Assembly: GCF_002995785.1 (NCBI RefSeq)
Contig: NZ_PVXO01000028.1
Coordinates: 16,808 to 80,807 of the forward strand
Direction: 5' to 3'
Source: Clostridium liquoris
Lineage (GTDB): Bacteria > Bacillota > Clostridia > Clostridiales > Clostridiaceae
Length of the DNA: 64,000 bases
Position 1 is the stretch's first letter; each line of letters opens with the position of its first letter. Both the position numbers and the translations under genes were made by a program. Below the pieces are notes generated by a model. The model ran no database searches and had not been told where the DNA came from. It saw nothing but the letters and a program-made list of their open reading frames with translations. This document shows, one piece after another, positions 9,801-19,827 of the stretch.

Positions 9801-12800
9801 TATTACTTCCAGTGGGACAATGGATAAAAAGGATGATTCAATTCGTAGATATCTAGGTGCAAGATGTGAGCTTCTTGGAGCTATAAGACTTCCAAATAAT
9901 ACTTTCAAGGGTATGGCTGGAACTGAAGTAACTAGTGATATTATTTTCCTTAAAAAGAAGGAGTCAGTAATAGAAAGAGAAGAGCCATGGTATGAACTTG
10001 GAATAGATGATAAGGGCCTAAGTTACAATAAATATTTTGTCGAAAATCCTCAAATGATACTTGGTGAAATGACAGAGGTATCAGGCAGATTTGGAAAGAC
10101 CATTACTTGCCTGGCCAAGGATAATCATGATTTAAAAACTGAACTTTCACAAGCTATAAATAGGATTCAAGGAAAGATTGAGCCTATAAAAGTTGAAAGA
10201 GAGGAAGGAGAAAAAGAAGCTGAGATTATTCCAGCTGATGAAAATGTAAAGAACTTCTCATTCACCGAAAAAGATGGAAAGGTCTATATTAGAGAAGACT
10301 CTATAATGAGAGAAGTGGATAGGAATGATAAAGACCTAGATAAAATCAGAGATTATATAGCTCTTGGAAATGCTCTTAGAGAAGTGATTGATTTACAGTT
10401 AGAAGATAGAAGTGAAGTTGAGATTAAACTAGCTCAGAGAAAACTTAATGATATATATGATGAATTTAGCAAGAAAAATGGCTTTATAAATGGAAGAATG
10501 AATACAAGGCTTTTATCTGAGGATAGTAATTTTGCTCTTATTTCAAGTATTGAAAAACTTGAGGAAGGAAAGTTCAAGGAAAAGGGCGATATATTTACAA
10601 AACGAACAATAAAAAAGGCTGTGCCAGTAACTCATGTGGACACACCAGACGAAGCCCTTATTCTTTCTATTGCAGAAAAAGGAAGAGTAGACCTTGGATA
10701 TATGGAGGAACTTACAGACCTTGATGAAAAAGTCTTAGTAGAGAGTTTAAAAGGCAAGATCTTTCTTGATATTAAGGAATTTGACAGAGAAAACAATGCA
10801 CTTCCCTTTACAGAGAAAGAAAAGCACAATCCTATGGCCTTTAACTATGTAAGTGCTGATGAATATTTAAGTGGAAACATCAGAGATAAGATAAATGTTT
10901 TAAATGAATATATAAATTATATTAAGGGTTCTATAGGCTTTATGGATAAGGATAATTCTAATTTCAAACAAATAGAAGACAATCTTGCAAACCTCAAAAT
11001 ACAAAAACTGAGCCTTGAGGAAGTAATGCCAAAGGAACTCACTGCTTCAGAAATCACAGTAAGACTTGGAGCTACATGGATACCAGAAAAAGATGTAGAA
11101 AACTTTATCTTTGAAACTCTTAAAACACCAGGATTTGCAAGATGGGATATTCATGTTAGATACTCACCTTTTACAGCTGAATGGAGAATTGAGGGTAAGA
11201 GCAAGGATGGAGGAAATGACCTTGCAAATATGACCTATGGTACTAGTAGAGTTAATGCTTATAAGATTATAGAAGATGCCCTTAACCTAAAAGACACTAA
11301 GGTATGGGATAGGGTTATAAATCCTGATGGTAGTAGGTCTTCCATACTCAATAAAAAAGAAACAATGCTTGCAAGTCAGAAACAGGAACTTTTAAAAGAA
11401 GAGTTTAAAAATTGGATATTTAAAGATCCAGACAGGAGACACCGTTTAGAAAAGCTTTATAATGAAAAATTTAATTCTGTGCGTAACAGGGAATATGATG
11501 GAAGTAATATTCGCTTTGAAGGCATGAATTCAGGTATTATCCTTAAAGACCATCAAAAAAATGCAGTTGCAAGAACACTTTATGGTGGAAATTCCCTTCT
11601 TGCCCATACAGTAGGTGCAGGTAAGACCTTTGAAATGATTGCTTCTGCAATGGAGTCAAAAAGGCTTGGAATGAGTAACAAGGCATTATTTGTAGTGCCT
11701 AACCATCTAACTGAACAAATAGGAAGGGACTTTATGGAACTTTATCCTGGAGCAAATATTATGGTTGCTACCAAGAAAGATTTCCAGCCTAAGAATAGAA
11801 AGAGATTCATAGGTAAGATTGCAACAGGAGAATATGATGCAGTTATTATAGGCCATTCACAATTTGAAAATATACCTATGAGTAAAGAATATCAAGAAAA
11901 TCATATAAATAGGGAAATTGAAGGGATCCTAGAATACATTGAAGAGTATAAGTATGACAGAAGTCAGAATTTCACAGTAAAGCAGCTACAAAATACTAAA
12001 AAGAAACTTGAAAGTAGACTAAAAAAACTTAACGATGATTTTAAAAAGGATGATGTAGTTACCTTTGAGGAACTAGGAATTGACAAGCTTTTTGTGGATG
12101 AAGCCCATAATTATAAAAATCTATTTCTTTATACAAAAATGAGAAATGTGGCAGGAATAGGTCAGAGTGAAGCACTCAAATCTTCTGATATGTTTATGAA
12201 ATGTCGATATTTAGATGAAATGACAGGAGGAAAGGCAGTAGTATTTGCTACAGGTACTCCAGTGTCAAATAGTATGACCGAGCTTTATACCATGCAACGC
12301 TATCTTCAATATGATGAACTTGAAAAGAATAACCTACAACATTTTGATTCATGGGCAAGTACATTTGGTGAAACTGTAACGGCAGTAGAGCTTTCACCTG
12401 AAGGAGATAAATATAGAGCTAAAACAAGGTTTAGCAAATTCTATAACCTTCCTGAGCTTATGGCCATGTTTAAAGAAGTGGCAGATATAAAAACAGCTGA
12501 TATGCTTGATTTAAAAGTTCCTGAAGCAGAATATGAAACTATAGTGACAAAGCCTACAGATGAACAGAAAGAGGTCTTAAAAGGCATCTCGGAGCGAGCA
12601 GACAGGGTAAGGGATAGAAGGGTTGAACCAGAAGAAGATAATATGTTAAAAATCACGAATGACGGTAAAAAACTAGCCCTTGACCAAAGGCTTATCAATC
12701 CTCTTTTACCTGATGATCCTGATAGCAAGGTCAATGTATGTGTAAAAAATATTTTTTCTATCTGGGATAAAACAAGGGATAATCGTTCAACTCAACTAGT

Positions 12801-14565
12801 ATTTTCTGATATGTCTACCCCAAAGAATGATGGAAGTTTTAATGTTTATGATGATATAAGGGACAAGCTTTTGAATATGGGTATTCCAGAAAAAGAAATA
12901 GCATTTATCCATGATGCTAATACAGAAAAACAGAAGGATGAACTATTTTCTAAAGTCCGTAAAGGCCATGTAAGGATTCTTTTAGGGTCTACCCAAAAGA
13001 TGGGAACAGGTACTAATGTACAAAATAGACTTATTGCTACCCATGACCTTGATGTACCTTGGAGACCTGCAGACTTAGAGCAGAGAGCAGGTCGTATTGT
13101 AAGACGTGGTAATAAAAATGACAAGGTTAAGATATTTAGATATGTTACTGAGAATACTTTTGATAGTTATTTGTGGCAGACAATAGAAAATAAGCAGAAA
13201 TTCATCTCACAGATTATGACTTCAAAAACACCTGCTAGAGTGGCGGAAGATGTTGATGAGAATACTCTTTCTTATGCTGAAATTAAAGCCCTTGCAACAG
13301 GTAACCCTTTAATAAAAGAAAAGATGGACCTGGATATTGAAGTAACCAAATTAAAAATGCTTGAAGGAAACTACAAGAGCAATCTTTATAGCTTGGAAGA
13401 TAAGATTATAAAGACCTATCCAAGAGAAATTGAAAAATATAAGAAGCTTATTGAAGGTGCTAAAAGTGATATTGATAGAACTAGGGCACAGGGAACGGGT
13501 GATAATAAGTTTACTTCCATAAAAATCGGCGATGAAATAATTACAGATAGAAAACTTGCAGGAGATAAAATCCTTGAAGCAGTTAAGGGGGTGAAACTAG
13601 GAGATAAAAAGCTTATTGGAGAATACAGAGGATTTCCTATAGAAGTAACCTATAACTTCCTTACAAATGAGCATAATTTTAATTTAAAAGGCTCAAACAA
13701 TCATTATGGAGATTTAGGACAAAATAGGGATGGAAATATTACAAGAATGGATAATGTCTTGGAGAGGATTCCTGATAGTTTAAAAAGATTTGAAGAAAAG
13801 CTTGAAGCTACCAAAGAACAAATTGAAATTGCTAAGGAAGAAGTAAAGAAACCTTTTGATAAGGCTGAGGAATTAAAAAACAAGACAATAAGACTTGCAG
13901 AAATTAATAGACTTCTTGATATGGGTGAAGTGGAAGATTTAGAAAATCTAAATCCCCTTATTGAGGATATTAAAATGCTTATTATTGATTATTGTAATAA
14001 GGAATTTGGAGAAGATTATGCTTATGATGACTTCAATAAACTTTTCCCTAATGAAGGCCATATTGGACTTGCCTATACAACTACAGAAGATGGGAAACAC
14101 GAAATACAATATGAAATAAGTCTTAAAGATTATTCATGGACACAGTATGTAGATAATAAAGAAGTATCTCATGGAAGTTATCTTGAAAGTGAGGAGGATG
14201 AGTCTGTAAGCAAAGAAGAAGCCCTTAAAAATCTTAAACTTGAACTTGAACATGGAGATTTTGATGAATATGTAAGGGTTGATGAGAAAGACTTAAGAGA
14301 GAAACTTGGGCTTGAAATTGATGATGATGGGAATTTCTATGATCCACTTTCAAAAGACCTAGATAATGATGGTATTCCAGATAGATATGATAATGATTTT
14401 AGAAGTAGTAATTACTTTGAATCAACTTATGATGTTGATGGCCTTAAGAAGGATGATAAGGAATCTACACTTGGGCAACTAGAAAAGTTTAAAGCCAAAG
14501 TTAAAGAAGAATCAAGCCCATTACAGGATGAGAAAGATAAAGAAAAGAATAAGGGTGCAAGATAA
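6826..14565 (+). CDS. Giant ICE protein: ArdC-like domain, N6-adenine methylase-like domain and SNF2-type helicase
   Basis: 2579 residues. Domains in order: an N-terminal ArdC-like region (1-~130, with [19 protein letters not shown]); a long hydrophilic linker (~250-420); a mixed region; an adenine-methylase-like fold with [11 protein letters not shown] (~887) and GNVPFGEF (~950) in place of the usual NPPY; an SNF2/DEAD helicase with [12 protein letters not shown] (~1595), [10 protein letters not shown] (~1757), [13 protein letters not shown] and [10 protein letters not shown] (~2087); and a C-terminal region. Near residue 2510 a [14 protein letters not shown] stretch resembles a calcium-binding repeat. 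Proteins of this build are common in Tn1549-like elements and are thought to handle or protect transferred DNA. A GGAGG site precedes the start. Confidence 0.88.
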   Translation: MRINDFEHLIQEIKAKALSSSDEYISLMRTVGNNYKYDFTSQLSIYDKNTSARACGEFDFWRRKFNRTVKRGERGIPIYKNYGEYGKVTYIFDLSQTVSMTRATNQVELWELTNGEDSLRGVLGFDGAFSEDEMKNMTIDEILENIAYTEVINKGNYLLNELKIAPNYRKIFNDFLTESFKIGYAARLDINYEADRNKINDILGSLDEISLTIVGNELNLMVANILERTVAIDKDIDKNKVLTKGAIERYNENREITDKEEKIGGIDDEFRGNVGRISDGREGRERVSDDIWGMRDIGRDNLEDEGSNRESSNEGSDTPDSQIRPGETELHGRGEREIIPRDVPGEKPYEASSRSGRDSQEVHRDGETEDDGKLWTDRGTEGRRLDEVDRTHGEPESRVKGDGNEGVRLQLDEGISIDEDQGVDDESASFFVPEYYSKVNPQELMNEAILENVPRLGETEEISAADKTVHVAYIIPFRSNWTWYLTEYDPETEDAYGLVAGLEPEWGYFNLKELREIGAERLVLEDFPKTFKELRDSEVKKQLSEEEIHRVFFGELDDFTRNEVSQEVDPEILFMQGEEQIDEELIAAKVGTEFIIIPKSNLNHIELDKDERQVLVDSVEYQLYKGKNFEDSREIEIFMDEEGYKTYKINDYLIDLKDQELNRVPIARDDVIKMWDNPFIITSVREDMLLIEMLPYELKEEYIIDARQVRRLQFESIDEFNEFIYTTELYDFDEEKAKEDEQMTFSFGGFEDIEDRQQDERETPRIENFVITDEIIPESLPPQERLENNINAIKVLKILEKENREANREEQEILAKYVGWGGLSEVFDESKTGQWERARNFLKENLSPSEYEDCEESTLTAFYTPKTVIDGIYQALENMGFENGNILEPSCGVGSFMGSLPESMKKSKVYGVELDSISGNIARKLYPENNVQVKGFEETSFSNNFFDVAIGNVPFGEFKVNDRLYDKNNFLIHDYFFAKSIDKVRSGGVIAFITSSGTMDKKDDSIRRYLGARCELLGAIRLPNNTFKGMAGTEVTSDIIFLKKKESVIEREEPWYELGIDDKGLSYNKYFVENPQMILGEMTEVSGRFGKTITCLAKDNHDLKTELSQAINRIQGKIEPIKVEREEGEKEAEIIPADENVKNFSFTEKDGKVYIREDSIMREVDRNDKDLDKIRDYIALGNALREVIDLQLEDRSEVEIKLAQRKLNDIYDEFSKKNGFINGRMNTRLLSEDSNFALISSIEKLEEGKFKEKGDIFTKRTIKKAVPVTHVDTPDEALILSIAEKGRVDLGYMEELTDLDEKVLVESLKGKIFLDIKEFDRENNALPFTEKEKHNPMAFNYVSADEYLSGNIRDKINVLNEYINYIKGSIGFMDKDNSNFKQIEDNLANLKIQKLSLEEVMPKELTASEITVRLGATWIPEKDVENFIFETLKTPGFARWDIHVRYSPFTAEWRIEGKSKDGGNDLANMTYGTSRVNAYKIIEDALNLKDTKVWDRVINPDGSRSSILNKKETMLASQKQELLKEEFKNWIFKDPDRRHRLEKLYNEKFNSVRNREYDGSNIRFEGMNSGIILKDHQKNAVARTLYGGNSLLAHTVGAGKTFEMIASAMESKRLGMSNKALFVVPNHLTEQIGRDFMELYPGANIMVATKKDFQPKNRKRFIGKIATGEYDAVIIGHSQFENIPMSKEYQENHINREIEGILEYIEEYKYDRSQNFTVKQLQNTKKKLESRLKKLNDDFKKDDVVTFEELGIDKLFVDEAHNYKNLFLYTKMRNVAGIGQSEALKSSDMFMKCRYLDEMTGGKAVVFATGTPVSNSMTELYTMQRYLQYDELEKNNLQHFDSWASTFGETVTAVELSPEGDKYRAKTRFSKFYNLPELMAMFKEVADIKTADMLDLKVPEAEYETIVTKPTDEQKEVLKGISERADRVRDRRVEPEEDNMLKITNDGKKLALDQRLINPLLPDDPDSKVNVCVKNIFSIWDKTRDNRSTQLVFSDMSTPKNDGSFNVYDDIRDKLLNMGIPEKEIAFIHDANTEKQKDELFSKVRKGHVRILLGSTQKMGTGTNVQNRLIATHDLDVPWRPADLEQRAGRIVRRGNKNDKVKIFRYVTENTFDSYLWQTIENKQKFISQIMTSKTPARVAEDVDENTLSYAEIKALATGNPLIKEKMDLDIEVTKLKMLEGNYKSNLYSLEDKIIKTYPREIEKYKKLIEGAKSDIDRTRAQGTGDNKFTSIKIGDEIITDRKLAGDKILEAVKGVKLGDKKLIGEYRGFPIEVTYNFLTNEHNFNLKGSNNHYGDLGQNRDGNITRMDNVLERIPDSLKRFEEKLEATKEQIEIAKEEVKKPFDKAEELKNKTIRLAEINRLLDMGEVEDLENLNPLIEDIKMLIIDYCNKEFGEDYAYDDFNKLFPNEGHIGLAYTTTEDGKHEIQYEISLKDYSWTQYVDNKEVSHGSYLESEEDESVSKEEALKNLKLELEHGDFDEYVRVDEKDLREKLGLEIDDDGNFYDPLSKDLDNDGIPDRYDNDFRSSNYFESTYDVDGLKKDDKESTLGQLEKFKAKVKEESSPLQDEKDKEKNKGAR

Positions 14566-14626
14566 TATATTACTTTGATTTTTGGTGAATTCTATGAATT
14601 CATAAAAAACGAAGTCCACAGGGGTT

Positions 14627-14692
14627 ATCAGGGGGTGTAGCCTCCTGATGTTCTAATAAAAAGCTCTGAGGAAACTCGGAGCTTAACTTTTT
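14627..14692 (+). terminator. Double hairpin with terminator after the giant gene
   Basis: Two hairpins lie in tandem. The first (14,627-14,649) has a 9-bp stem ATCAGGGGG/CCTCCTGAT with a 5-base loop. The second (14,662-14,683) has a 9-bp stem closed by a GAAA tetraloop and is followed by a T-rich run. The second is a likely Rho-independent terminator; the role of the first is unknown. Confidence 0.65.
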
Positions 14693-14753
14693 GGGAAAAT
14701 AGTAAACTAAGGGTTTAAAACAAATAAGAATAAAAACTATAAGGAGGAGTTTT

Positions 14754-14930
14754 ATGCTTAACAAAAAAAACAAAAATAGATTGCTCCAATACTTTGGCCT
14801 TAATAGCCATAGTGAAATGATGGCATATATTAGAGAAAATCCAGAGGATGAAAAAGTTAAGGAAATAAAAGAATTATTCAAACCTCACCTTACAAATCTT
14901 GATGAGGAGGTGTATGGGAATGAAAAATAA
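14754..14930 (+). CDS. Small hypothetical ICE protein (58 aa)
   Basis: An ATG preceded by AAGGAGGAG opens a 58-residue frame beginning MLNKKNKNRLLQYFGL. It is basic at the start and acidic and helical later. The stop codon overlaps the start of the RadC-like gene, so the two appear coupled. I do not recognise the family. The ribosome binding site and operon position support it being real. Confidence 0.65.
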   Translation: MLNKKNKNRLLQYFGLNSHSEMMAYIRENPEDEKVKEIKELFKPHLTNLDEEVYGNEK

Positions 14931-16749
14931 TTTGTATAAAGAATTTAATTGTAATAGCAAGGAAGAACTTTATGAAAAAATAAAAAATCGAGATGATGAA
15001 ATAAGACCTCTTATAGAATTCCTAGATTATGCTAGAGCTAATATTAAAAATAGTAGACAAGCAATAAATAGTCCTGATACCTTTGTAGACTATGTAAAGT
15101 CAATAACTTTACCTACTAAAGATACTGGGACTATTATTTTTGCAAATACAAAAAACCATCCTGTTCATCTTAAGAGAACTAGACTAAGTTGGAAAAACAG
15201 CATAAAAGAGGCCTTAAGAGAGGGCTTAATGGCAGGAGCTAATAGTGTATTTCTAGCATTTTCTAATGATACTCCTAATAAAAGAATAGAGGAAACTAAA
15301 GAATATTTTGAAAAAATAGGAATGAAGATTATAGATACTATTGGCTACAATAAAGAAAATAATAGTTTCATATCAAAGGTAGCAGGAAGAAGCTACTATT
15401 CGACTAAGACCTATGAAATAGCCAGTGATTCAGAAAATGCTTATGGAGAAAAGGATTATAGCCTTAAGGATAAGTATGAAGATTTTACAAGCTATTTTGC
15501 TAGTAATGAACTTATAGATTTAAATGTGGTAGAAAATGTAGAAGAAATAAAGGAAGTTTTAAAAATAGGATTTCAACACCATCAACAAGAGATTTTTGGT
15601 GTTCTAATTTATGATAGTAATGAAAAGATTATTGGAGCAGAAGAGCTTTTTAAAGGAGCTACTGATGCTGCAATAGTAGATTTAAAAATTATAGCTAGGA
15701 CTCTATTTAATTATCAGGATGTAAAGGGAATGGCAGTATTTCATAATCATCCTAGTGGCAATCCTACTCCTAGCAGGGAAGATATAGAAATGACTAAAAA
15801 GATAAAAAATGTAACTGAAATTTTTGAAATAGAACTTCTGGATCATTTTATAATTGGCAAAGAAAAAACCCTATCTTTTTCACAAGAAGTTAGTGGTTTT
15901 CAAAGTGAAAATCTGAGCTATCAAGATAAGCTAGGGCAAATGTCAATTGTTAAAGAAGATAAGAATATTTATGATAGGGAAAAAGTTACTCTTGAGGTTG
16001 GAGATAAAATAAAAACTGCTCTATCAGATGAAACTATTGTTTTGGATATAGATAAAGACAATGCTATTTTATTCGATGGAAGACAATTTGTTGAGGTTTA
16101 TGGCTTACAGAGTGATAATGGAAAGTTTTTTTGGAATCATGGCAACTATTCTGATAGCTATCCTCAAAAGAAAGATAGTCAGATAATAGATACTATAAAT
16201 AAGATGATAGATGAGGACTACGAGGGTTTCGTTAAAGCTTTGATTACAATAGAAACGGGAATAGATAATCCAGACCTATTAGATGAGCTTTACGATAGAT
16301 TTATGCATAATGATGGGGTAAATCTAATAAATGACTATTTTGACGAGGTTATATATGATTTAGAGTATGATATTACAACTGGTAAAGAAAAAGATATTGA
16401 ACCAGTGGAAATATCAACCAAGGAGAATGAGCTTTTTAGCAAGATGGATGGCTTTATAAATTCCTATACAGAACTATCTAATGCTATGTATGATGCGGAC
16501 TATGATTTTGCAGATTCCTATCCATTAGAGAAGTCCTTTCATGATATAGACTTCATAGGCTGGGTTGAAGCTACTAAGACGAATTTATTTAAAACAGAAA
16601 AAGAAATGGATGAGGGAAGATTTGGTAAGGAATATAAAAAAGAATCAACTATTGCAAAACTTAATAAACTTAAAGACAAGGTAGCAAAGGACAGTATAGG
16701 AAAACCACAAGAGAAAGTAGAAAATAATAAGAATGATAGAGAAATGTAA
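14920..16749 (+). CDS. RadC/JAB-domain protein with an extra degenerate N-terminal JAB-like copy
   Basis: About 609 residues when started at 14,920, the ATG best placed behind GAGGAGG. Residues ~190-330 form a RadC-type JAB (MPN) domain with the metal-binding motif FHNHPSGNPTPSREDIEMT. An N-terminal segment (~45-150) has the same general pattern but lacks the HxH motif and looks like a decayed or structural copy. The C-terminal ~250 residues are acidic and unassigned, ending in a Lys/Glu helix. RadC-like proteins are widespread on mobile elements, where their biochemical role is not settled. It ends the left backbone block just before the restriction-modification insert. Confidence 0.78.
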   Translation: MKNNLYKEFNCNSKEELYEKIKNRDDEIRPLIEFLDYARANIKNSRQAINSPDTFVDYVKSITLPTKDTGTIIFANTKNHPVHLKRTRLSWKNSIKEALREGLMAGANSVFLAFSNDTPNKRIEETKEYFEKIGMKIIDTIGYNKENNSFISKVAGRSYYSTKTYEIASDSENAYGEKDYSLKDKYEDFTSYFASNELIDLNVVENVEEIKEVLKIGFQHHQQEIFGVLIYDSNEKIIGAEELFKGATDAAIVDLKIIARTLFNYQDVKGMAVFHNHPSGNPTPSREDIEMTKKIKNVTEIFEIELLDHFIIGKEKTLSFSQEVSGFQSENLSYQDKLGQMSIVKEDKNIYDREKVTLEVGDKIKTALSDETIVLDIDKDNAILFDGRQFVEVYGLQSDNGKFFWNHGNYSDSYPQKKDSQIIDTINKMIDEDYEGFVKALITIETGIDNPDLLDELYDRFMHNDGVNLINDYFDEVIYDLEYDITTGKEKDIEPVEISTKENELFSKMDGFINSYTELSNAMYDADYDFADSYPLEKSFHDIDFIGWVEATKTNLFKTEKEMDEGRFGKEYKKESTIAKLNKLKDKVAKDSIGKPQEKVENNKNDREM

Positions 16750-16779
16750 TGATAGTAGCATAAGCAACTATTGGGTATG

Positions 16780-16806
16780 GGGCAGACTTAGGTCTGTCCT
16801 TTTTTG
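16780..16806 (+). terminator. Rho-independent terminator after the RadC-like gene
   Basis: GGGCAGAC and GTCTGTCC form an 8-bp stem with a 4-base loop, followed by a run of T. Confidence 0.85.
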
Positions 16807-16843
16807 TTTCATTATAAAAGAATAGAAAAACGTCCCATCTATA

Positions 16844-16899
16844 TTGTCTCGAATTAAAAAATATGGTATTATATAAATATAGGAGGTATTATACCATAT
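16844..16899 (+). promoter_or_regulatory. Methyltransferase promoter with overlapping inverted repeat
   Basis: A -35 box TTGTCT (16,844-16,849) and a -10 box TATTAT (16,867-16,872) are spaced by exactly 17 bases. An imperfect 13-bp inverted repeat flanks the ribosome binding site: ATATGGTATTATA at 16,861-16,873 and TATTATACCATAT at 16,887-16,899. Its left arm covers the -10 box and its right arm reaches the start codon, so it could be an operator or, on a read-through transcript, a hairpin. The -35 box also contains GTCTC, the core site of the enzyme family encoded here. Confidence 0.55.
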
Positions 16900-19810
16900 G
16901 AACGAAACTATTGAAAAAGAATTATGGAGCGAATTAGAAAAATCAAGTATAAAATTTCAATCTAAATTAGATAGTAAATATAAAAGGAATAATGGCATTT
17001 ATTATACTGGACTAGAATTAGCAGATAAAATTATAAAAAATCTGTTTGAAAATACTAAAATAAAAGAACCGGTATGGAAAAATACTTTTTTTGAACCTTG
17101 TGGTGGTGTTGGAAACTTTATATTTGCTTATTTGAAATATATATATAGTAATTATAAATTAACTGAAGAAGAAGCAAGAATACTTATTAAAAATATTTAT
17201 TATTGTGAATTAGATTTCAATGCTAAAGAACTCTATGTTTCAAATATAAAAAAGCTTACAAAAATATTTTTTAACATTGAAATAGAAGAAGATGATTTAA
17301 ATATAGGGGAATCTTTGGTCTATAATTTAAACCAGGAAAAAGTTGAATATATTGATGTGAATAAATATTTTGGGAAAGATAAATTTGATATAATAGTAAC
17401 AAATCCACCATATAAAAGCTTAAGAGCTGAAAAAAGAAACTATGATTTTGAAACTGATTTTATGGCAGACAAAGTAAAATATGAAGAAATTAAAAAACAA
17501 GCAAGTGAAAGATACAGCTTATCAAAACAAGTTAGTTCTAATATTTTCAAATATTTTGTAGAAGAAATATTGCTTAATTATTCTAATGAAAATAGTAATA
17601 TTGGTATTTTAATTCCTTCAAGTATTTTGACAGATAAATCATGCGAGGGATTAAGAAAAGAAATTTTAGAAAAAAATGGCTTAAGAGTGATATGCAACAT
17701 TCCTGAAACTAATAAATATATTAAAGCTCAACAGTCATTAACATATTTGATAATTGAAAAAAGCAAAAAAACAAACAAAGTCAGAATCTCCGATTTGAAA
17801 AATAAAGACATAATTATAGATGTAAAAGATTTTGTCAATAAAGATCATGGATACTCAATGATGGTTTTAAAAGAGGAAGAATATACTTTATTGAATAAAA
17901 TGATGTCTTTTAAAAAATTGAAAGAGTTCGAATGCATTGTTAATATGCGAGGTGAACTTGACTTAACATTAAACAAGTCTGATATTATAAGTGCCAAAAC
18001 TGAATATAAGTTGGTAAAAGGTAGAAATATTGATCGATATGAATTATTAGATTGTAATAATGGATTTGTAACGAATGAATTTGTAAAAAAGAGTCCTAAG
18101 AAATATTACATTGAGAATGAGAGAATAGCTTGTCAACAAATAGTAAATGTAAATAAAGAAAGAAGGTTAATGTTTACTTTTATGCCTTGTAATTATGTGT
18201 TAGGTAATTCATGCAATTTTATTTATGTGAAAGAAAATAAAAAAGGAATAGATATTTATTATTTACTTGGATTATTGAATTCAAAATTGTTAAATTGGTA
18301 TTTTAAGTTATTTAGTAGCAATAACCATGTTAATAATTATGAGTTGGATAACTTACCGATACCAATACATGATATTGCGAAAATGAAGCAAGTATCTGAG
18401 ATAGCATTTAAAAATAGTCAAGAATATAGCAAGCTTAATGATGAGAAAATTGATGATTTAGTAAATGAGCTGTTTGGACTAGAGAATATTTCAAAGACAA
18501 AAATGAATGCAGAATTAAACACAAACAAAGAAGACTATGAAAAACATATGAATAATAAACCAATATATGAGCAATTATCAATTTTTTCTAAATTTCGAAG
18601 TGAACTTGACAATAAAGTTGACGAAGTAACTAAGCTAAAACAAAAGTATATTACTAATAATTTTGTTATTAATAATAAAAGTTACAAAATGAGTGATTTA
18701 GATATGGAGATTATTACATCGGTACCAGCTGGTGGGAATTGGCAAAATATTCCTCAAGAAACAATGAATAAGTCCAAAAGACTTTTAGGAATACAAAAAA
18801 CAGGTGGAAGAACAACTTTATATGGTAGACTACAATATGATAAACCAAGTTATACAATAACCACATATTTCAATAGACCTGGTAATGGTTGCTATATTCA
18901 TCCAGTTAACAATCGAGTTTTAACAACACGTGAAGCAGCAAGATTACAGTGTTTTCCAGATGATTATTATTTCTATGGGAATCAAAAAGATATTTTAAAC
19001 CAGATAGGTAATGCTGTTCCTCCAGTAATAGGATATTTGATAGGGGAAAAAATTATTAAATCTCTGGGTTGTGGTATTTCGTTAGATTTGTTTTCAGGTG
19101 CGGGTGGTTTACTTTATGGGATGAAAAAAGCGGGGATAACACATGCTTTGGCAAATGATTTTGATAAAAGTGCTTGTGTTACTTTAAAGGTTAATAATCC
19201 TGAAATTGAAGTCTTATATGGGGATATAACTAAGGAGGCAGTAAAAACTGAAATTATTAATAAAGGAATATATAAAAATACAGATATTATTTGTGGTGGG
19301 CCTCCTTGTCAAGGATTTTCACTAGCAGGTTTTAGAAGAAGTGATGATCCAAGAAATAAATTATTTAGAGACTTTTATGATGTTGTAAAAAGTGTTAAAC
19401 CTAAAGTCTTTGTATTTGAAAATGTTATTGGAATTCTTAGTTATAAAAAGGGAAAAACTTATGAAGAAATAAAAACTTTGTTTAAAGAACTTGGGTACAA
19501 TGTTCATGGTGAGGCTTTAATGTTTAATGAATATGGAGTTCCACAAAAAAGAAAAAGAGTTATTGTGATTGGTGTAAGAAACGATTTGAATATCAGTCCA
19601 GAATCGTTGTACCCAGATAAAATAACAGAAAGTAAAGAAACTCAAATAACTGTTAAGGATGCAATAGGAGACTTGGAAAAAATCGAGTTAAATAAAAATG
19701 TTATAATACCTAAAAGTGAATCAGAATTTCAAAGGTTTATAAAAAATCATATATCTTATGAAGAATATGTATTAAATCTTTCTTCAAAAAATAAAAGAGG
19801 ACAGATTTAA
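16898..19810 (+). CDS. Fused DNA methyltransferase: N6-adenine domain plus circularly permuted C5-cytosine domain
   Basis: 970 residues. The first ~520 form an Eco57I-like adenine methyltransferase: SAM motif FFEPCGGVGNF (~66) and catalytic NPPY (~168), followed by a target-recognition-like part. From ~610 a C5-cytosine methyltransferase is present with its motifs in permuted order. The motif IX/X part (REAARLQCFPDDYYF, then QIGNAVPP at ~701) comes before motif I LDLFSGAGGL (~729), motif IV GGPPCQGFS (~801), ENV (~841) and QKRKRVIVIG (~882). One protein can thus methylate A on one strand and C on the other. That suits an asymmetric site such as GTCTC, as is known for Alw26I, Eco31I and Esp3I. 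It converges on the matching endonuclease gene. Confidence 0.88.
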   Translation: MNETIEKELWSELEKSSIKFQSKLDSKYKRNNGIYYTGLELADKIIKNLFENTKIKEPVWKNTFFEPCGGVGNFIFAYLKYIYSNYKLTEEEARILIKNIYYCELDFNAKELYVSNIKKLTKIFFNIEIEEDDLNIGESLVYNLNQEKVEYIDVNKYFGKDKFDIIVTNPPYKSLRAEKRNYDFETDFMADKVKYEEIKKQASERYSLSKQVSSNIFKYFVEEILLNYSNENSNIGILIPSSILTDKSCEGLRKEILEKNGLRVICNIPETNKYIKAQQSLTYLIIEKSKKTNKVRISDLKNKDIIIDVKDFVNKDHGYSMMVLKEEEYTLLNKMMSFKKLKEFECIVNMRGELDLTLNKSDIISAKTEYKLVKGRNIDRYELLDCNNGFVTNEFVKKSPKKYYIENERIACQQIVNVNKERRLMFTFMPCNYVLGNSCNFIYVKENKKGIDIYYLLGLLNSKLLNWYFKLFSSNNHVNNYELDNLPIPIHDIAKMKQVSEIAFKNSQEYSKLNDEKIDDLVNELFGLENISKTKMNAELNTNKEDYEKHMNNKPIYEQLSIFSKFRSELDNKVDEVTKLKQKYITNNFVINNKSYKMSDLDMEIITSVPAGGNWQNIPQETMNKSKRLLGIQKTGGRTTLYGRLQYDKPSYTITTYFNRPGNGCYIHPVNNRVLTTREAARLQCFPDDYYFYGNQKDILNQIGNAVPPVIGYLIGEKIIKSLGCGISLDLFSGAGGLLYGMKKAGITHALANDFDKSACVTLKVNNPEIEVLYGDITKEAVKTEIINKGIYKNTDIICGGPPCQGFSLAGFRRSDDPRNKLFRDFYDVVKSVKPKVFVFENVIGILSYKKGKTYEEIKTLFKELGYNVHGEALMFNEYGVPQKRKRVIVIGVRNDLNISPESLYPDKITESKETQITVKDAIGDLEKIELNKNVIIPKSESEFQRFIKNHISYEEYVLNLSSKNKRGQI

Positions 19811-19827
19811 TCTGTCCCTCTTTATTA
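19794..19827. terminator. Shared bidirectional terminator between the methyltransferase and endonuclease genes
   Basis: A stem of about 14 bp (AAAGAGGACAGATT against AATCTGTCCCTCTTT, one bulge) overlaps both 3' ends, with A and T runs on either side. It can terminate transcripts from both directions. Confidence 0.8.
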
